Shown: positions 1-7,566 of the stretch, piece after piece
How the letters are laid out: each line of letters begins with the position of its first letter
Position numbering within the stretch: position 1 is the first letter of the stretch
Assembly: GCF_000968015.1 (NCBI RefSeq)
Contig: NZ_LACH01000017.1
Span: 310,001-374,000 of the forward strand
Source of the DNA: Pseudomonas fluorescens
GTDB taxonomy: Bacteria; Pseudomonadota; Gammaproteobacteria; Pseudomonadales; Pseudomonadaceae
Reading direction: 5' to 3'
Length of the DNA: 64,000 nucleotides
The notes under the pieces: model-generated
Databases searched by the model: none
Told to the model about the DNA's origin: nothing
The model's input: only the letters and a program-made list of their open reading frames with translations
Program-made: the position numbers and the translations under genes

Positions 1-1
1 C

Positions 2-550
2 ACCGCCGCCCTCGGCGAGCTGAAGGTCGGGCTGATCCACGGCCGCATGAAGCCCGTCGAGAAAGCTGCGGTCATGGCCGAATTCAAGGCCGGCAACTTG
101 CAACTGCTGGTCGCCACCACGGTGATTGAAGTCGGCGTCGACGTGCCCAACGCCAGCCTGATGATCATCGAAAACCCCGAACGCCTCGGCCTCGCGCAAT
201 TGCACCAGTTGCGCGGTCGTGTGGGTCGAGGCAGCGCCGCCAGTCATTGCGTGCTGCTTTACCATCCGCCGCTGTCACAGATCGGTCGTCAGCGCCTGGG
301 CATCATGCGCGAAACCAACGACGGGTTTGTCATCGCCGAAAAAGACCTCGAGCTGCGCGGCCCCGGCGAAATGCTCGGCACGCGTCAGACCGGCCTGCTG
401 CAATTCAAGGTCGCTGACCTGATGCGCGACGCCGACCTGCTGCCCGCCGTGCGAGATGCCGCCCAAGCGCTGCTGGAACGCTGGCCGGATCACGTCAGCC
501 CGCTGCTCGACCGCTGGCTACGTCATGGGCAGCAATACGGCCAAGTGTGA
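2..550 (+). CDS. recG: ATP-dependent DNA helicase RecG, C-terminal part
   Basis: Partial gene entering from the left edge; the frame is open from base 2. RecG is a superfamily 2 helicase that regresses stalled replication forks and branch-migrates Holliday junctions. The visible part is the end of the second RecA-like domain, with helicase motif V (TTVIEVGVDVPNA) and motif VI (QLRGRVGRG), followed by the RecG C-terminal segment with ELRGPGEMLGTRQTG and a leucine-rich tail ending QQYGQV. The DEAD-type Walker motifs and the N-terminal wedge domain lie outside the window. The next gene starts 78 bases downstream on the same strand. In P. aeruginosa recG is likewise followed by an HDOD protein, which supports the assignment. 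Confidence 0.95.
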   Translation, partial: TAALGELKVGLIHGRMKPVEKAAVMAEFKAGNLQLLVATTVIEVGVDVPNASLMIIENPERLGLAQLHQLRGRVGRGSAASHCVLLYHPPLSQIGRQRLGIMRETNDGFVIAEKDLELRGPGEMLGTRQTGLLQFKVADLMRDADLLPAVRDAAQALLERWPDHVSPLLDRWLRHGQQYGQV

Positions 551-628
551 GCACCGTCGCAGTTTCTGAACCACCGTTCTGAGCAAGCTGGTTATACTCC
601 TGCCATTGTTTTAAAACGGATACAGACC

Positions 629-2029
629 ATGACCGAAGTTGCCCTCGCACCCGCCACCCCGCACGCTCCGTCGGTTATTCGGCTGATGCTGGGCAAACTG
701 AGTATCGCCTACGAAGAAGTCCTCGACCATCACGGCCTGAACGCCGCACGCAAAGTGCAGGCTGTTCTGCTTGATGACGCCGTGGGCACCCTCATGGTGC
801 TGTTCCCGCAGAGCCAATTGCTGGACCTCAATAGCCTCGCCGAACTGACGGGCCGCCGCCTCACCGCCGTGTCCACCGAACGGCTGGTAAAAATGCTCGG
901 CAAACACAACCTGAGCCTGCTGCCCGGCATGCCGGCGCTCACCAGCTCACCGTGCCTGTATGAAGAAAGCCTGCTGCGCGAGCCGAAGTTGCTGATCAAC
1001 GCGGGCGAGCCGGGCGTGTTGCTGGAGATCACCAGCGAAGACTTCAAGACCATGTTGACCAAGGCCAGCGCCGCCAACTTCGGCGAAGCCCTGACCAGCA
1101 TTCGCCCGAACCTCGACCGCCCCCACGATGACCGCGAGGAAATCACCCAAGCCGTTCAAGCGTTCACCGCGCGGCGCATCCAGCAACGTCTGGAAGAGAC
1201 CATCGAAATTCCGCCGCTGGCCGAGACCGCGCAGAAAATCATCAAACTGCGCGTCGACCCCAACGCTACCATCGACGACATCACCGGCGTCGTCGAAACC
1301 GACCCGGCCCTGGCCGCACAGGTTGTGAGCTGGGCAGCGTCGCCGTACTACGCGTCGCCGGGCAAAATTCGTTCAGTGGAAGACGCCATCGTCCGGGTGC
1401 TGGGTTTCGACCTGGTGATCAACCTGGCGCTGGGCCTGGCCCTGGGCAAAACCCTGAGCCTGCCCAAAGACCACCCGCAACACACCACGCCGTACTGGCA
1501 GCAATCGATCTACACCGCCGCCGTCATCGAAGGCCTGACCCGCGCCATGCCGCGCGCCCAGCGCCCGGAAGCCGGCCTGACCTACCTCGCCGGCCTGCTG
1601 CACAACTTCGGCTACTTGCTGCTGGCCCACGTCTTCCCGCCACACTTCTCGCTGATCTGCCGCCACCTGGAGGTCAACCCGCACCTCTGCCACAGCTACG
1701 TCGAACAACACTTGCTGGGCATCAGCCGCGAACAGATCGGCTCGTGGCTGATGCGCTACTGGGACATGCCAGAAGAACTGGCCACCGCGTTGCGCTTCCA
1801 GCACGACCCAAGCTACGACGGCGACTACGCCGAGTACCCAAACCTCGTGTGCCTGGCTGTGCGCTTGCTGCGTAGCCGTGGCATCGGCTCCGGGCCCGAC
1901 GAAGACATCCCCGACGCGCTGCTAGAGCGCGTAGGCCTGACCCGCGACAAGGCCAACGACGTCGTCAGCAAAGTGCTTGAGGCTGAAGTGCTGCTGCGCG
2001 AACTGGCTTCGCAATTCACCCAGCCCTAA
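629..2029 (+). CDS. YbaK-like plus HDOD domain protein
   Basis: A 466-residue soluble protein. Residues about 15-160 resemble the YbaK/ProX aminoacyl-tRNA deacylase fold (start IRLMLGKLSIAYEEVLDH, then LAELTGRRLTAVS). Residues about 190-400 form an HDOD domain, the non-catalytic HD-like module of bacterial signalling proteins: PPLAETAQKIIKLRVDPNA, then IDDITGVVETDPALAAQVV, then a helical bundle with LAGLLHNFGYLLLAHVFP. HDOD proteins usually act in signalling output or motility and chemotaxis control; the substrate or partner cannot be read from the sequence. No transmembrane segment is visible. The same two-domain protein follows recG in P. aeruginosa, to my knowledge. The domain calls are fairly secure; the biological role is unknown. 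Confidence 0.85.
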   Translation: MTEVALAPATPHAPSVIRLMLGKLSIAYEEVLDHHGLNAARKVQAVLLDDAVGTLMVLFPQSQLLDLNSLAELTGRRLTAVSTERLVKMLGKHNLSLLPGMPALTSSPCLYEESLLREPKLLINAGEPGVLLEITSEDFKTMLTKASAANFGEALTSIRPNLDRPHDDREEITQAVQAFTARRIQQRLEETIEIPPLAETAQKIIKLRVDPNATIDDITGVVETDPALAAQVVSWAASPYYASPGKIRSVEDAIVRVLGFDLVINLALGLALGKTLSLPKDHPQHTTPYWQQSIYTAAVIEGLTRAMPRAQRPEAGLTYLAGLLHNFGYLLLAHVFPPHFSLICRHLEVNPHLCHSYVEQHLLGISREQIGSWLMRYWDMPEELATALRFQHDPSYDGDYAEYPNLVCLAVRLLRSRGIGSGPDEDIPDALLERVGLTRDKANDVVSKVLEAEVLLRELASQFTQP

Positions 2030-2033
2030 AAGT

Positions 2034-2100
2034 ATCGCGGGCAAGCCACGCTCCCACAGGATTTACGCGATCCCTGTGGGAGCGGGCTTGCCCGCGATGA
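2034..2100. repeat. REP element pair (inverted, GTGGGAGCG family)
   Basis: Two arms in inverted orientation: CGCGGGCAAGCCACGCTCCC followed after a short AT-richer loop by CTGTGGGAGCGGGCTTGCCC. This is the common Pseudomonas REP core, able to fold into a long hairpin. It lies directly after the HDOD gene and may act as a transcription attenuator or 3' mRNA stabiliser. It is not adjacent to a recognisable RAYT transposase in this window. Confidence 0.85.
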
Positions 2101-2131
2101 ATCCAACTCAATCCAACTGAATGACACTAAA

Positions 2132-2270
2132 CCCTGTGGCGAGGGGATTTATCCCCGTTCGGCTGCGCAGCAGTCGCAAACCCAGCCAACACAGTACGCC
2201 TGATACAACCCAGTCTCAGGCTTCAGGGCCGCTTCGCAGCCCAGCGGGAGCAAGCTCCCTCGCCACAGGG
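2132..2270. repeat. Long inverted repeat, CTGTGGCGAGGGG family
   Basis: Left end CCCTGTGGCGAGGGGA and right end TCCCTCGCCACAGGG are near-perfect inverted copies about 110 bases apart. Between them are shorter imperfect pairs (GCTGCGCAGCAG and GCCGCTTCGCAGC). The same terminal sequence recurs at 50,171-50,292, so this is a dispersed intergenic repeat family separate from the GTGGGAGCG REP. No coding sequence is seen inside. Confidence 0.75.
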
Positions 2271-2283
2271 TCAATCACTCGAA

Positions 2284-2673
2284 TCAAGCCTTGGCTTTAG
2301 CCTTCGCCTTCCGCGGCTTCAAATACTTGGTCAGCCCCTGGAACCAGATCACCAGCGCCGGGTTGCCCTTGATCTGAATCGACTTATCCTGAATCCCCGT
2401 CATAAACGCCAACTGCTTGTTCTTCGCCTGCATCGTGGCAAAGCCATACGCCGCGTCTTTAAAGGCAATCGCAAACGCTGGCTCGGCATACACGCCGGAC
2501 TTGCTGGTAATTCGCTGATCCTTCACAAAGAAATGCCGCGCCACTTTCCCTTCCAGGGTCTGTAGCTGAAACACCAATTCCTTGTCACCCAACTGCTGCT
2601 GAAACGCAGGATTAGTCCGACTGGCCTTAGCCATCAACAAACCCAGCATCCACAGAAGAAAACGAAATTTCAT
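2284..2673 (-). CDS. Small SCP2-like hypothetical protein
   Basis: A 129-residue protein using the ATG at 2673, preceded by GAGG at suitable spacing; a GTG two codons upstream is a weaker choice. A hydrophobic N-terminus (FRFLLWMLGLLMA) may be a signal or anchor. The remainder has the look of the SCP2 sterol-binding fold: ELVFQLQTLEGKVARHFFV, then AFAIAFKDAAYGFATM, then KGNPALVIWFQGLTKYL. The C-terminus is a lysine-alanine tail. SCP2 domains bind hydrophobic ligands, but no ligand can be named. It appears to match the conserved gene before HU in P. aeruginosa, so it marks the left core boundary of the insertion. It is flanked by repeats on one side and a gene-poor stretch on the other. Confidence 0.7.
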   Translation of the reverse strand: MKFRFLLWMLGLLMAKASRTNPAFQQQLGDKELVFQLQTLEGKVARHFFVKDQRITSKSGVYAEPAFAIAFKDAAYGFATMQAKNKQLAFMTGIQDKSIQIKGNPALVIWFQGLTKYLKPRKAKAKAKA

Positions 2674-3089
2674 GCGCACAGCCTCAAAAGGAAAATGAAC
2701 GGCCGGCGCAGTGTAGCGGCTTCAAGCAAGAACGCCACTGTCGGGTTGCGTTAGAAGAAGATGCCCGTCTTTTTGACGCCAATGACTACCAAGTCACGCC
2801 AACCTGATCGCTCCCACGCGCAGCAAAGGAATGCATCCCGTGACGCTCCGCGTCACCTCCCAACACCGTCCCCACACCTGAAGAAACACAATCCTGTAGG
2901 AGTTGCCGAAGGCTGCGATCTTTTGATCTTGATCCCCTCAAACCTCTCGGACATTTCCTTCAACACGCCGGGCGATCCGTGAACTAGGCAGTCTTCGGTA
3001 TCACCGATAGTCTCTGGTGGTCGCCGCAAAATCGGTGACACGGACGTGCAAGTCCGAATCCAGGTGCGCAATTGCTTATGGCTATTCGT
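2674..3089. other. Gene-poor junction between core genome and T6SS island
   Basis: No convincing gene. Around 2,896-2,940 is a half copy of the dispersed repeat seen complete at 58,414-58,513 (CTGTAGGAGTTGCCGAAGGC then TGCGATCTTTTGATCTTG). Around 2,985-3,060 are short near-palindromes (ATCACCGATAGTCTC; CGGTGACACGGACGTGCAAG). Short open frames here lack ribosome binding sites and resemble nothing known. The stretch ends at the structured leader of the first DUF6124 gene and is where the recG-to-HU core order breaks. Confidence 0.6.
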
Positions 3090-3235
3090 CGAGCGTTTTC
3101 CTATGCTCGCGGATCGTTATGGCGGCTGTGCGTCGGAGACCTTCGGGTCTGCCGGTTCCTGGATCGGTCTTGCACACCAACGCACAGCTGCCACCTCTTT
3201 CGAAGTGCAAAGCGAAACGGTGTCGGTCTCTTAAT
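3090..3235 (+). ncRNA. Structured leader RNA, copy A (upstream of DUF6124 gene)
   Basis: A folded element just upstream of the DUF6124 start. Visible parts: hairpin CGAGC/GCTCG (3090-3109) around a TTTTCCTA loop; a 13-bp stem pairing GGCGGCTGTGCGT (3121-3133) with ACGCACAGCTGCC (3180-3192); inside it a UUCG hairpin AGACC-TTCG-GGTCT (3137-3150). A second copy with compensatory base changes lies at 41,795-41,940 ahead of the paralogous gene, so the structure is under selection. From memory the shape and the GGCUGUGCG/CUGCCACC ends resemble the C4 antisense RNA family found in prophages and Pseudomonas; this needs a covariance-model search. It could be a cis-acting leader or an independent small RNA. 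Confidence 0.65.
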
Positions 3236-3251
3236 TCCAGGAGCTACATCT

Positions 3252-3635
3252 ATGATCAAGCCAACACCGAATCCTCCAGAACACGAAGCCACATCTCCCT
3301 ACGAATCCCTCGATTCGAAAAAACTCCACGAAGCCGCCGAACGCGCCCTCGATCTTCACCTCGGCACACCGGCAGATAAAAAACCTAAACGTCGCAATGG
3401 CGGCCTCTTCATCGTCGCTCCCGACCTCCACACCGAAACCCTCCTGGCCAATGCTTCAGAAGATTTGCTGTCCATCAGCGCCATCGCCGCCGACTTGGCC
3501 GACGGTGTGGAAGGCTCACGTCGATCAGTCGCCTTGGCACTCAGCAGGATGGCAGACGGCGTACATCTGTTAGTGGAACGAGCACTGGATCACATTGATT
3601 TGCCGAATCCGACGGAGCATCGGGCGAAGGCGTAG
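3252..3635 (+). CDS. DUF6124 family protein, left copy
   Basis: A 127-residue protein. I use the ATG at 3252, preceded by AGGAG 8 bases upstream; an in-frame extension to 3072 would run through the structured leader and is rejected. Features are the N-terminal TPNPPE and SPYESLDSKKLHEAAERALD motifs and the C-terminal helical block ANASEDLLSISAIAADLAD ... RRSVALALSRMADGVHLLVE. This matches the Pseudomonas family I know as DUF6124 (related in style to DUF3077), which has no established function. A 33-bp stretch (3459-3491) is identical to the right-hand paralogue at 42,156-42,188. It is convergent with the 455-residue exported protein gene and marks the left edge of the T6SS island. Confidence 0.8.
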   Translation: MIKPTPNPPEHEATSPYESLDSKKLHEAAERALDLHLGTPADKKPKRRNGGLFIVAPDLHTETLLANASEDLLSISAIAADLADGVEGSRRSVALALSRMADGVHLLVERALDHIDLPNPTEHRAKA

Positions 3636-3654
3636 CAACTTCGCGAATAGAGAA

Positions 3655-3680
3655 CGGGGGGCTTCGCGTCCCCCTTCTTG
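3655..3680. terminator. Probable terminator between convergent genes
   Basis: GGGGG and CCCCC arms enclose GCTTCGCGT, followed by CTTCTTG on the plus strand. It lies in the 59-base gap between the DUF6124 stop and the stop of the convergent exported-protein gene. The T-tract is short, so efficiency is uncertain. Confidence 0.45.
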
Positions 3681-3694
3681 CTGAACAGCGAAAT

Positions 3695-5062
3695 TCACAG
3701 GCAGTGACTGGCCTTTATGTCTGAGCCTTGCGAAACCAAGCGCTTCACACCGTCGCTACCCTGCGGGCGGCCTTTATCAGCGGACAACTGATAACAGGCC
3801 AACGCCCGGGACAGATCCTTCGTTCCCAATTGGCCACTTTCAAAAGAAGAACCCAGATAGTTCATCGCATCTGTGGAGCCCATGGAAACCGCGCGAATAA
3901 CTTCCCTTTCTGCCTCCTCGGGGTGCAGGCAAGGGCCGTTATAGTCGGTGGAATTACCGTTACAAAAGTACGTGGCATAACCCAGCGCGCCGCTCGCTGT
4001 CGTCGATGCCGCTTTGAACAAAGCCTCAAGCTTGCTGGTTTCCAATTGAGGCGCCATCTGCGAAAGACTCAAACTTGCCGCCGACAAACTCGCCTGTGGA
4101 TCACCCGACTCTGCAGCGCATACATAGTTTTCCAGGGACGCTTCAAACAGATCTTTAGTCAGCCGGTATTGCTCCATCGCGCCTAAACCACCCACCCCCT
4201 CTGCACGTTGATAGCAGAAGCTTTCGGCGCGGCTCATTCCGGGTTTACTGGATGCAACAAGCTCCTTCTCGCTGATTGACCAGTCTTCGACCCCCACAAG
4301 CGCCCAGCACGCCTTTCGAGAAAAGTTAAAAATCTTGATGTTGCTGTTACCCGCTCGTTTATCCACAACGTTAACGTGACTGTCGTCGACTTGTTCGATC
4401 TCAACCCCTTCAGTCTTGCCTTTCCCCACCGCAGCCATCAACGGAAACGCCAAACTGGAGCCTGTTTCCCCAGTAATGGACGGTTCGAATCGGCCCGGGT
4501 CTTCTGTACGCTTTAACACCAGCATCTTCACCGCCAGCGCAGTGAGGCGCCTCTGGGATTCAGCATTAGCGGAAAACACCGGTAGAAACTGAGCAAAGTC
4601 CTGAGATGGACACGAGACATCTGACCCACGCCCAACAGCCGAACCACTCACGATGTCGGGCGCAGTATTGTCTAGAAAGACTGAACGCTCGCGGCTCATT
4701 CTCGCGACGCAGTTATTCACGGTCGTCACGTAGGCAGAAGTACCCGACTTAATCTCAAACGCTTCGAGCGGACAATTTGCGTCACGCAGCTTTATCCACG
4801 CGCGCTGTGCTTCTTTGACCTTCGCCGTATACGCTGTCCCCGTGTCGGGTTCGGCTTGATACTGAGTTTCGAGTCGAGCCATCAGCTGGTGATAACTCGT
4901 ATTCAACTGTGAGTCGGCAGCAACCTTCGATACCTCAGAGCACTTATCAACTTGTTGGCTTGTGGTGTTCTCGGTGCATTCGTCCCGAGCAAGTGCGACT
5001 GAAACCGGTAGAACGGCCTGGCATGTCAGTGCACAAAGAGCCCCTAAAAAAAAGCGTTTCAC
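3695..5062 (-). CDS. Exported LprI-like (DUF1311), CPS-DF and Sel1-repeat protein; candidate immunity protein
   Basis: A 455-residue protein with a signal peptide (residues 1-25, ending VALA-RDE). Residues about 27-135 are a DUF1311/LprI-type domain, recognised by paired cysteines and the signature EAQRAWIKLRDANCPLEA; LprI of Mycobacterium is a lysozyme inhibitor. Residues about 145-270 form a second domain starting SDVSCPSQDFAQFL and ending RKACWALVGVEDWSIS, which is clearly related to the whole mature 145-residue protein at 11,629-12,066. Residues about 285-445 look like Sel1/TPR helical repeats (ALACYQLSADKGRPQGSDG). It is the last gene of the run downstream of the 1,047-residue effector. 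Periplasmic location plus an LprI domain suggest protection against a cell-wall-degrading toxin; that role is inference. Confidence 0.7.
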   Translation of the reverse strand: MKRFFLGALCALTCQAVLPVSVALARDECTENTTSQQVDKCSEVSKVAADSQLNTSYHQLMARLETQYQAEPDTGTAYTAKVKEAQRAWIKLRDANCPLEAFEIKSGTSAYVTTVNNCVARMSRERSVFLDNTAPDIVSGSAVGRGSDVSCPSQDFAQFLPVFSANAESQRRLTALAVKMLVLKRTEDPGRFEPSITGETGSSLAFPLMAAVGKGKTEGVEIEQVDDSHVNVVDKRAGNSNIKIFNFSRKACWALVGVEDWSISEKELVASSKPGMSRAESFCYQRAEGVGGLGAMEQYRLTKDLFEASLENYVCAAESGDPQASLSAASLSLSQMAPQLETSKLEALFKAASTTASGALGYATYFCNGNSTDYNGPCLHPEEAEREVIRAVSMGSTDAMNYLGSSFESGQLGTKDLSRALACYQLSADKGRPQGSDGVKRLVSQGSDIKASHCL

Positions 5063-5142
5063 TGTCTTCTATCCTTGATCTATTCAGATGAAATCCAAGC
5101 AACCTAATCTGGGGAAAAATTGGGTACATACACATCAGCGGC

Positions 5143-5667
5143 TTACTCGGATTGCCCTTCATAGCGCTGTGCCTGAGGATTAAAACGCCACAGATGAGGG
5201 CGGGTAATCGCTTTGTCGTCTTTGTATCGAATCTGACCGAGGGAGTTTCTGATGTAGGAGTAGATCTCGATATCCTTGAAATCGCCACCATCCTTGGGAG
5301 CATCATCCAGCACCTTGACCCCGGCAAAGTAATCACCACCCGCATGCTTCAGGTAGCCACGGCACTGGATCAGAAAGGCGAATGTGCTGTCCATGGACGA
5401 ACCGATACCTACACGGGAGTTGAAGATAAAATCTTCGACGCCATCGCCATTGAGATCGCCGCGGTACACGACGTGACCAGGATCAACGGAAAACTCTTTC
5501 CCGTCGAAGCTCGAAACTATGTCTTCGGGACCATCGCCTCTATCCGACCATTGTGAAAGGAAGTATTTGGAGTCGTTCTCAGGATTGCAAAGAACCGATG
5601 CCATGGCTGTAACTGGCATCCAACTTACGAGCAATAAAAGCAGCCTATTCAAAATTAAATTTTTCAC
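5143..5667 (-). CDS. Exported protein with Asp-rich FG-GAP-like motif
   Basis: A 174-residue protein with a signal peptide (LLLLLVSWMPVTAMA, cleavage near residue 23). The mature part carries YRGDLNGDGVEDFIFNS, a DxNxDGxxD motif typical of FG-GAP/VCBS-type calcium-binding turns, then a beta-rich stretch. No catalytic motif is recognised. The neighbouring gene (5,704-6,150) has a related motif (INDFNFDGMKDFAVS), so the two may be distant paralogues. It lies in the block of exported proteins after the vgrG-linked effector; an immunity or envelope-stress role is a guess from position. Confidence 0.6.
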   Translation of the reverse strand: MKNLILNRLLLLLVSWMPVTAMASVLCNPENDSKYFLSQWSDRGDGPEDIVSSFDGKEFSVDPGHVVYRGDLNGDGVEDFIFNSRVGIGSSMDSTFAFLIQCRGYLKHAGGDYFAGVKVLDDAPKDGGDFKDIEIYSYIRNSLGQIRYKDDKAITRPHLWRFNPQAQRYEGQSE

Positions 5668-5703
5668 CGTGTTTAATACTTGATTCGTTCAGGTTCTACG
5701 CTT

Positions 5704-6150
5704 CTAAAAGCGAGTCACGCATTGGTTTGGAACATTCATTTCCCAGTAGGTACTGATCAACGCTTTACGTTTGCTCTCTATACGAAGATTGACGAAACCA
5801 TCGCCGCAATCGGGCTGTAACTCCTCAAAGGTGCTGGATTTTGGTTGGTAAACAAAAATCCTGTAGTAATCGAAAGTGCCCATTCCGTCATCAATTTGCG
5901 AGACAGCGAAATCCTTCATACCGTCGAAATTGAAATCATTGATCTGCACATGCAATTCGTTTTCAGCTTGAAAGTCGATTGTCCGGGATTCGTTATGGGC
6001 CTCGCGTTTAACGGCGACTGTTAGCATGGGACCTTCCAACACGAGCGTCGCTTCGACGTTTTTGGTTGGGCTGAATGTGATTACATCGGCAAACACTGGT
6101 GCCGTCCACAGCAGGCCGAGCAATGATAGGGCTAGATACTTGAATCGCAT
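5704..6150 (-). CDS. Exported protein, XAC2610-like, DxNxDG motif
   Basis: A 148-residue protein with a clean signal peptide (YLALSLLGLLWTAPVFA). The mature part resembles XAC2610-type small periplasmic proteins: QINDFNFDGMKDFAVSQID followed by YYRIFVYQPKSSTFEEL. XAC2610 of Xanthomonas has been described as a vertebrate-lysozyme-inhibitor-like protein, which would fit the lysozyme-inhibitor theme of this block, but the match here is by motif only. The gene starts 10 bases after the stop of the 144-residue neighbour, consistent with one operon. Function uncertain. Confidence 0.6.
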   Translation of the reverse strand: MRFKYLALSLLGLLWTAPVFADVITFSPTKNVEATLVLEGPMLTVAVKREAHNESRTIDFQAENELHVQINDFNFDGMKDFAVSQIDDGMGTFDYYRIFVYQPKSSTFEELQPDCGDGFVNLRIESKRKALISTYWEMNVPNQCVTRF

Positions 6151-6159
6151 GTACTCGCC

Positions 6160-6594
6160 CTATTCCCACTTACATCCAGCTTCCAAAGAAGAGTCGATAC
6201 TGGTGTTAATCATGAAGCTGTACTCCTTGCCACTGGACTTCTTCGTGTACAGCATCGAGACGATCTGCGCCCCTTGGGTCACCTCTTCATAGGTTCCCGT
6301 GACCTTGCCTCCCACGACTTCTGACCAGGTCATGGTGTGCTGCCAAGGCGCCTCTGGGTCGAGTATTTCACTCTGGGAATCTGTCAACACAAGGGTAATG
6401 GGGACGTTCGACTTGGCGTACTTGACGAAGCCACCTGACCACTTGCTGGAGTGGTCGTAGAAGGTACGGAATTCGAACTTTACTGGGTTGGATTGTGAGA
6501 GTTCGAAGCAGATGATTTGGGTGGTGACTTCGCTGTGGGCGGTGAAAGAAAATAACGCCAAAAAGGTAAACAACGACCATTTCATACTTATCAA
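6160..6594 (-). CDS. Exported hypothetical protein
   Basis: A 144-residue protein whose first about 20 residues form a signal peptide (MKWSLFTFLALFSFTAHS; the ATG at 6585 may be the true start, three codons inside the longest frame). The mature protein is about 120 residues, predicted beta-rich, with two cysteines (ICFELS and AGCKWE at the very end) positioned to form a disulfide. I do not recognise the family. It lies between two other exported-protein genes on the same strand, spaced 10 and 39 bases, so it is probably co-transcribed with the effector block. Confidence 0.6.
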   Translation of the reverse strand: MISMKWSLFTFLALFSFTAHSEVTTQIICFELSQSNPVKFEFRTFYDHSSKWSGGFVKYAKSNVPITLVLTDSQSEILDPEAPWQHTMTWSEVVGGKVTGTYEEVTQGAQIVSMLYTKKSSGKEYSFMINTSIDSSLEAGCKWE

Positions 6595-6633
6595 AACCCC
6601 ATAAATCTACGAGCTAGCTTTCAGACTTATGTC

Positions 6634-7383
6634 TCAACGCTTATTCTTATCCGGCGCCATAGCCAGTTGGCGGGCTCGCTCTATCGTCGCGCGTATTAAA
6701 CATGTATCAGGAAACTCACCGAATATTGTTGTATACGATTTCGTGTCCATTAGGCATTCCGCATCTCGAAATCTCATCCAGGCTCTCTGGGTATCTCTCA
6801 GCCCTTTCTGTGCGCTTTCGTTTAAGCGAGCTATACGATCCCGATATACGGAGTTAAGCAGCGCATCTGCATCGGCAAGTACCACATTAAGCACTCCATC
6901 GGGCGAGGATGGCCATACCACATCCGCCAATGCCTGCTTTGTCTCATTATTCCAATTGTATAAGCCGTTTTCTTCGATTCTCAGCAACGCAGATCGCCCA
7001 TGGTGATTTGTCGGATCGCTCGCACTAACTTCCGAGCGATAAACAATCTCCAGATAGATAGGATCGATTGCGCGCTGAGGATCATTGATTAGTGCTTGTC
7101 GGACAATGGTCCGCTGTTTCTTACTCTCAGTTATCTCTATTGAGAAACATGGGTCCGGTCCGGGACGATCAGACGACTTCACCCTCTCCAGGCATTGGTT
7201 ACGAACGGCCATAGAGGGCGAATCTGACCCGCCACTTACATCTATAATCCTGACAAGCAGCCGTATTTCTGGATCTTTTGAAAAATCGGCCTGAAGCACG
7301 GTCGCAATCATCGTGCCTTCTGCTTTGACAATGGATGACAGCAACGAAAATAAAATAACGAAGCTGAACTTTATAACCTTCAT
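6634..7383 (-). CDS. Exported LprI-like (DUF1311) protein; candidate immunity protein
   Basis: A 249-residue protein with signal peptide (FSFVILFSLLSSIVKA). The C-terminal about 85 residues carry the DUF1311/LprI pattern LRDTQRAWMRFRDAECLMD with a second cysteine at FPDTCLIRATIERARQLA. The N-terminal about 140 residues are not recognised; they contain two cysteines (RNQCLERV, PDPCFSIEI). LprI-family proteins are linked to lysozyme inhibition. Its position downstream of a predicted peptidoglycan-degrading T6SS effector suggests an immunity function, which is inference. The DNA is visibly richer in A and T than the T6SS structural genes. Confidence 0.65.
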   Translation of the reverse strand: MKVIKFSFVILFSLLSSIVKAEGTMIATVLQADFSKDPEIRLLVRIIDVSGGSDSPSMAVRNQCLERVKSSDRPGPDPCFSIEITESKKQRTIVRQALINDPQRAIDPIYLEIVYRSEVSASDPTNHHGRSALLRIEENGLYNWNNETKQALADVVWPSSPDGVLNVVLADADALLNSVYRDRIARLNESAQKGLRDTQRAWMRFRDAECLMDTKSYTTIFGEFPDTCLIRATIERARQLAMAPDKNKR

Positions 7384-7566
7384 TTACTGGCAGCCTTATA
7401 AAAACATAATAACAAAACAGCGAAAAATGAAACAACCTTACTTATCAACAGCCAAGCCTATATCATAATTAAACCCGTCATTTTCAGGTCAACTTCTTAT
7501 TCCATGTGAATTGAGCGATTTACTTTCACTAAAAATAAATCGCTCAACACTAGGTCCAATTTATTA
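7384..7566. other. AT-rich intergenic gap within the cargo block
   Basis: This 183-base gap is unusually AT-rich for the window. It contains a direct repeat GAGCGATTTA / AATCGCTCAA in inverted relation around 7,512-7,550 (arms GAGCGATTTA and TAAATCGCTC), which could form a hairpin downstream of the 307-residue gene. No gene is seen. It may hold a terminator or a promoter for the genes further downstream. Confidence 0.4.

Noticed and set aside
3072..3251. N-terminal extension of the left DUF6124 protein
   Set aside because: It would translate the structured leader; the ATG at 3252 has a good ribosome site and matches the paralogue's start.
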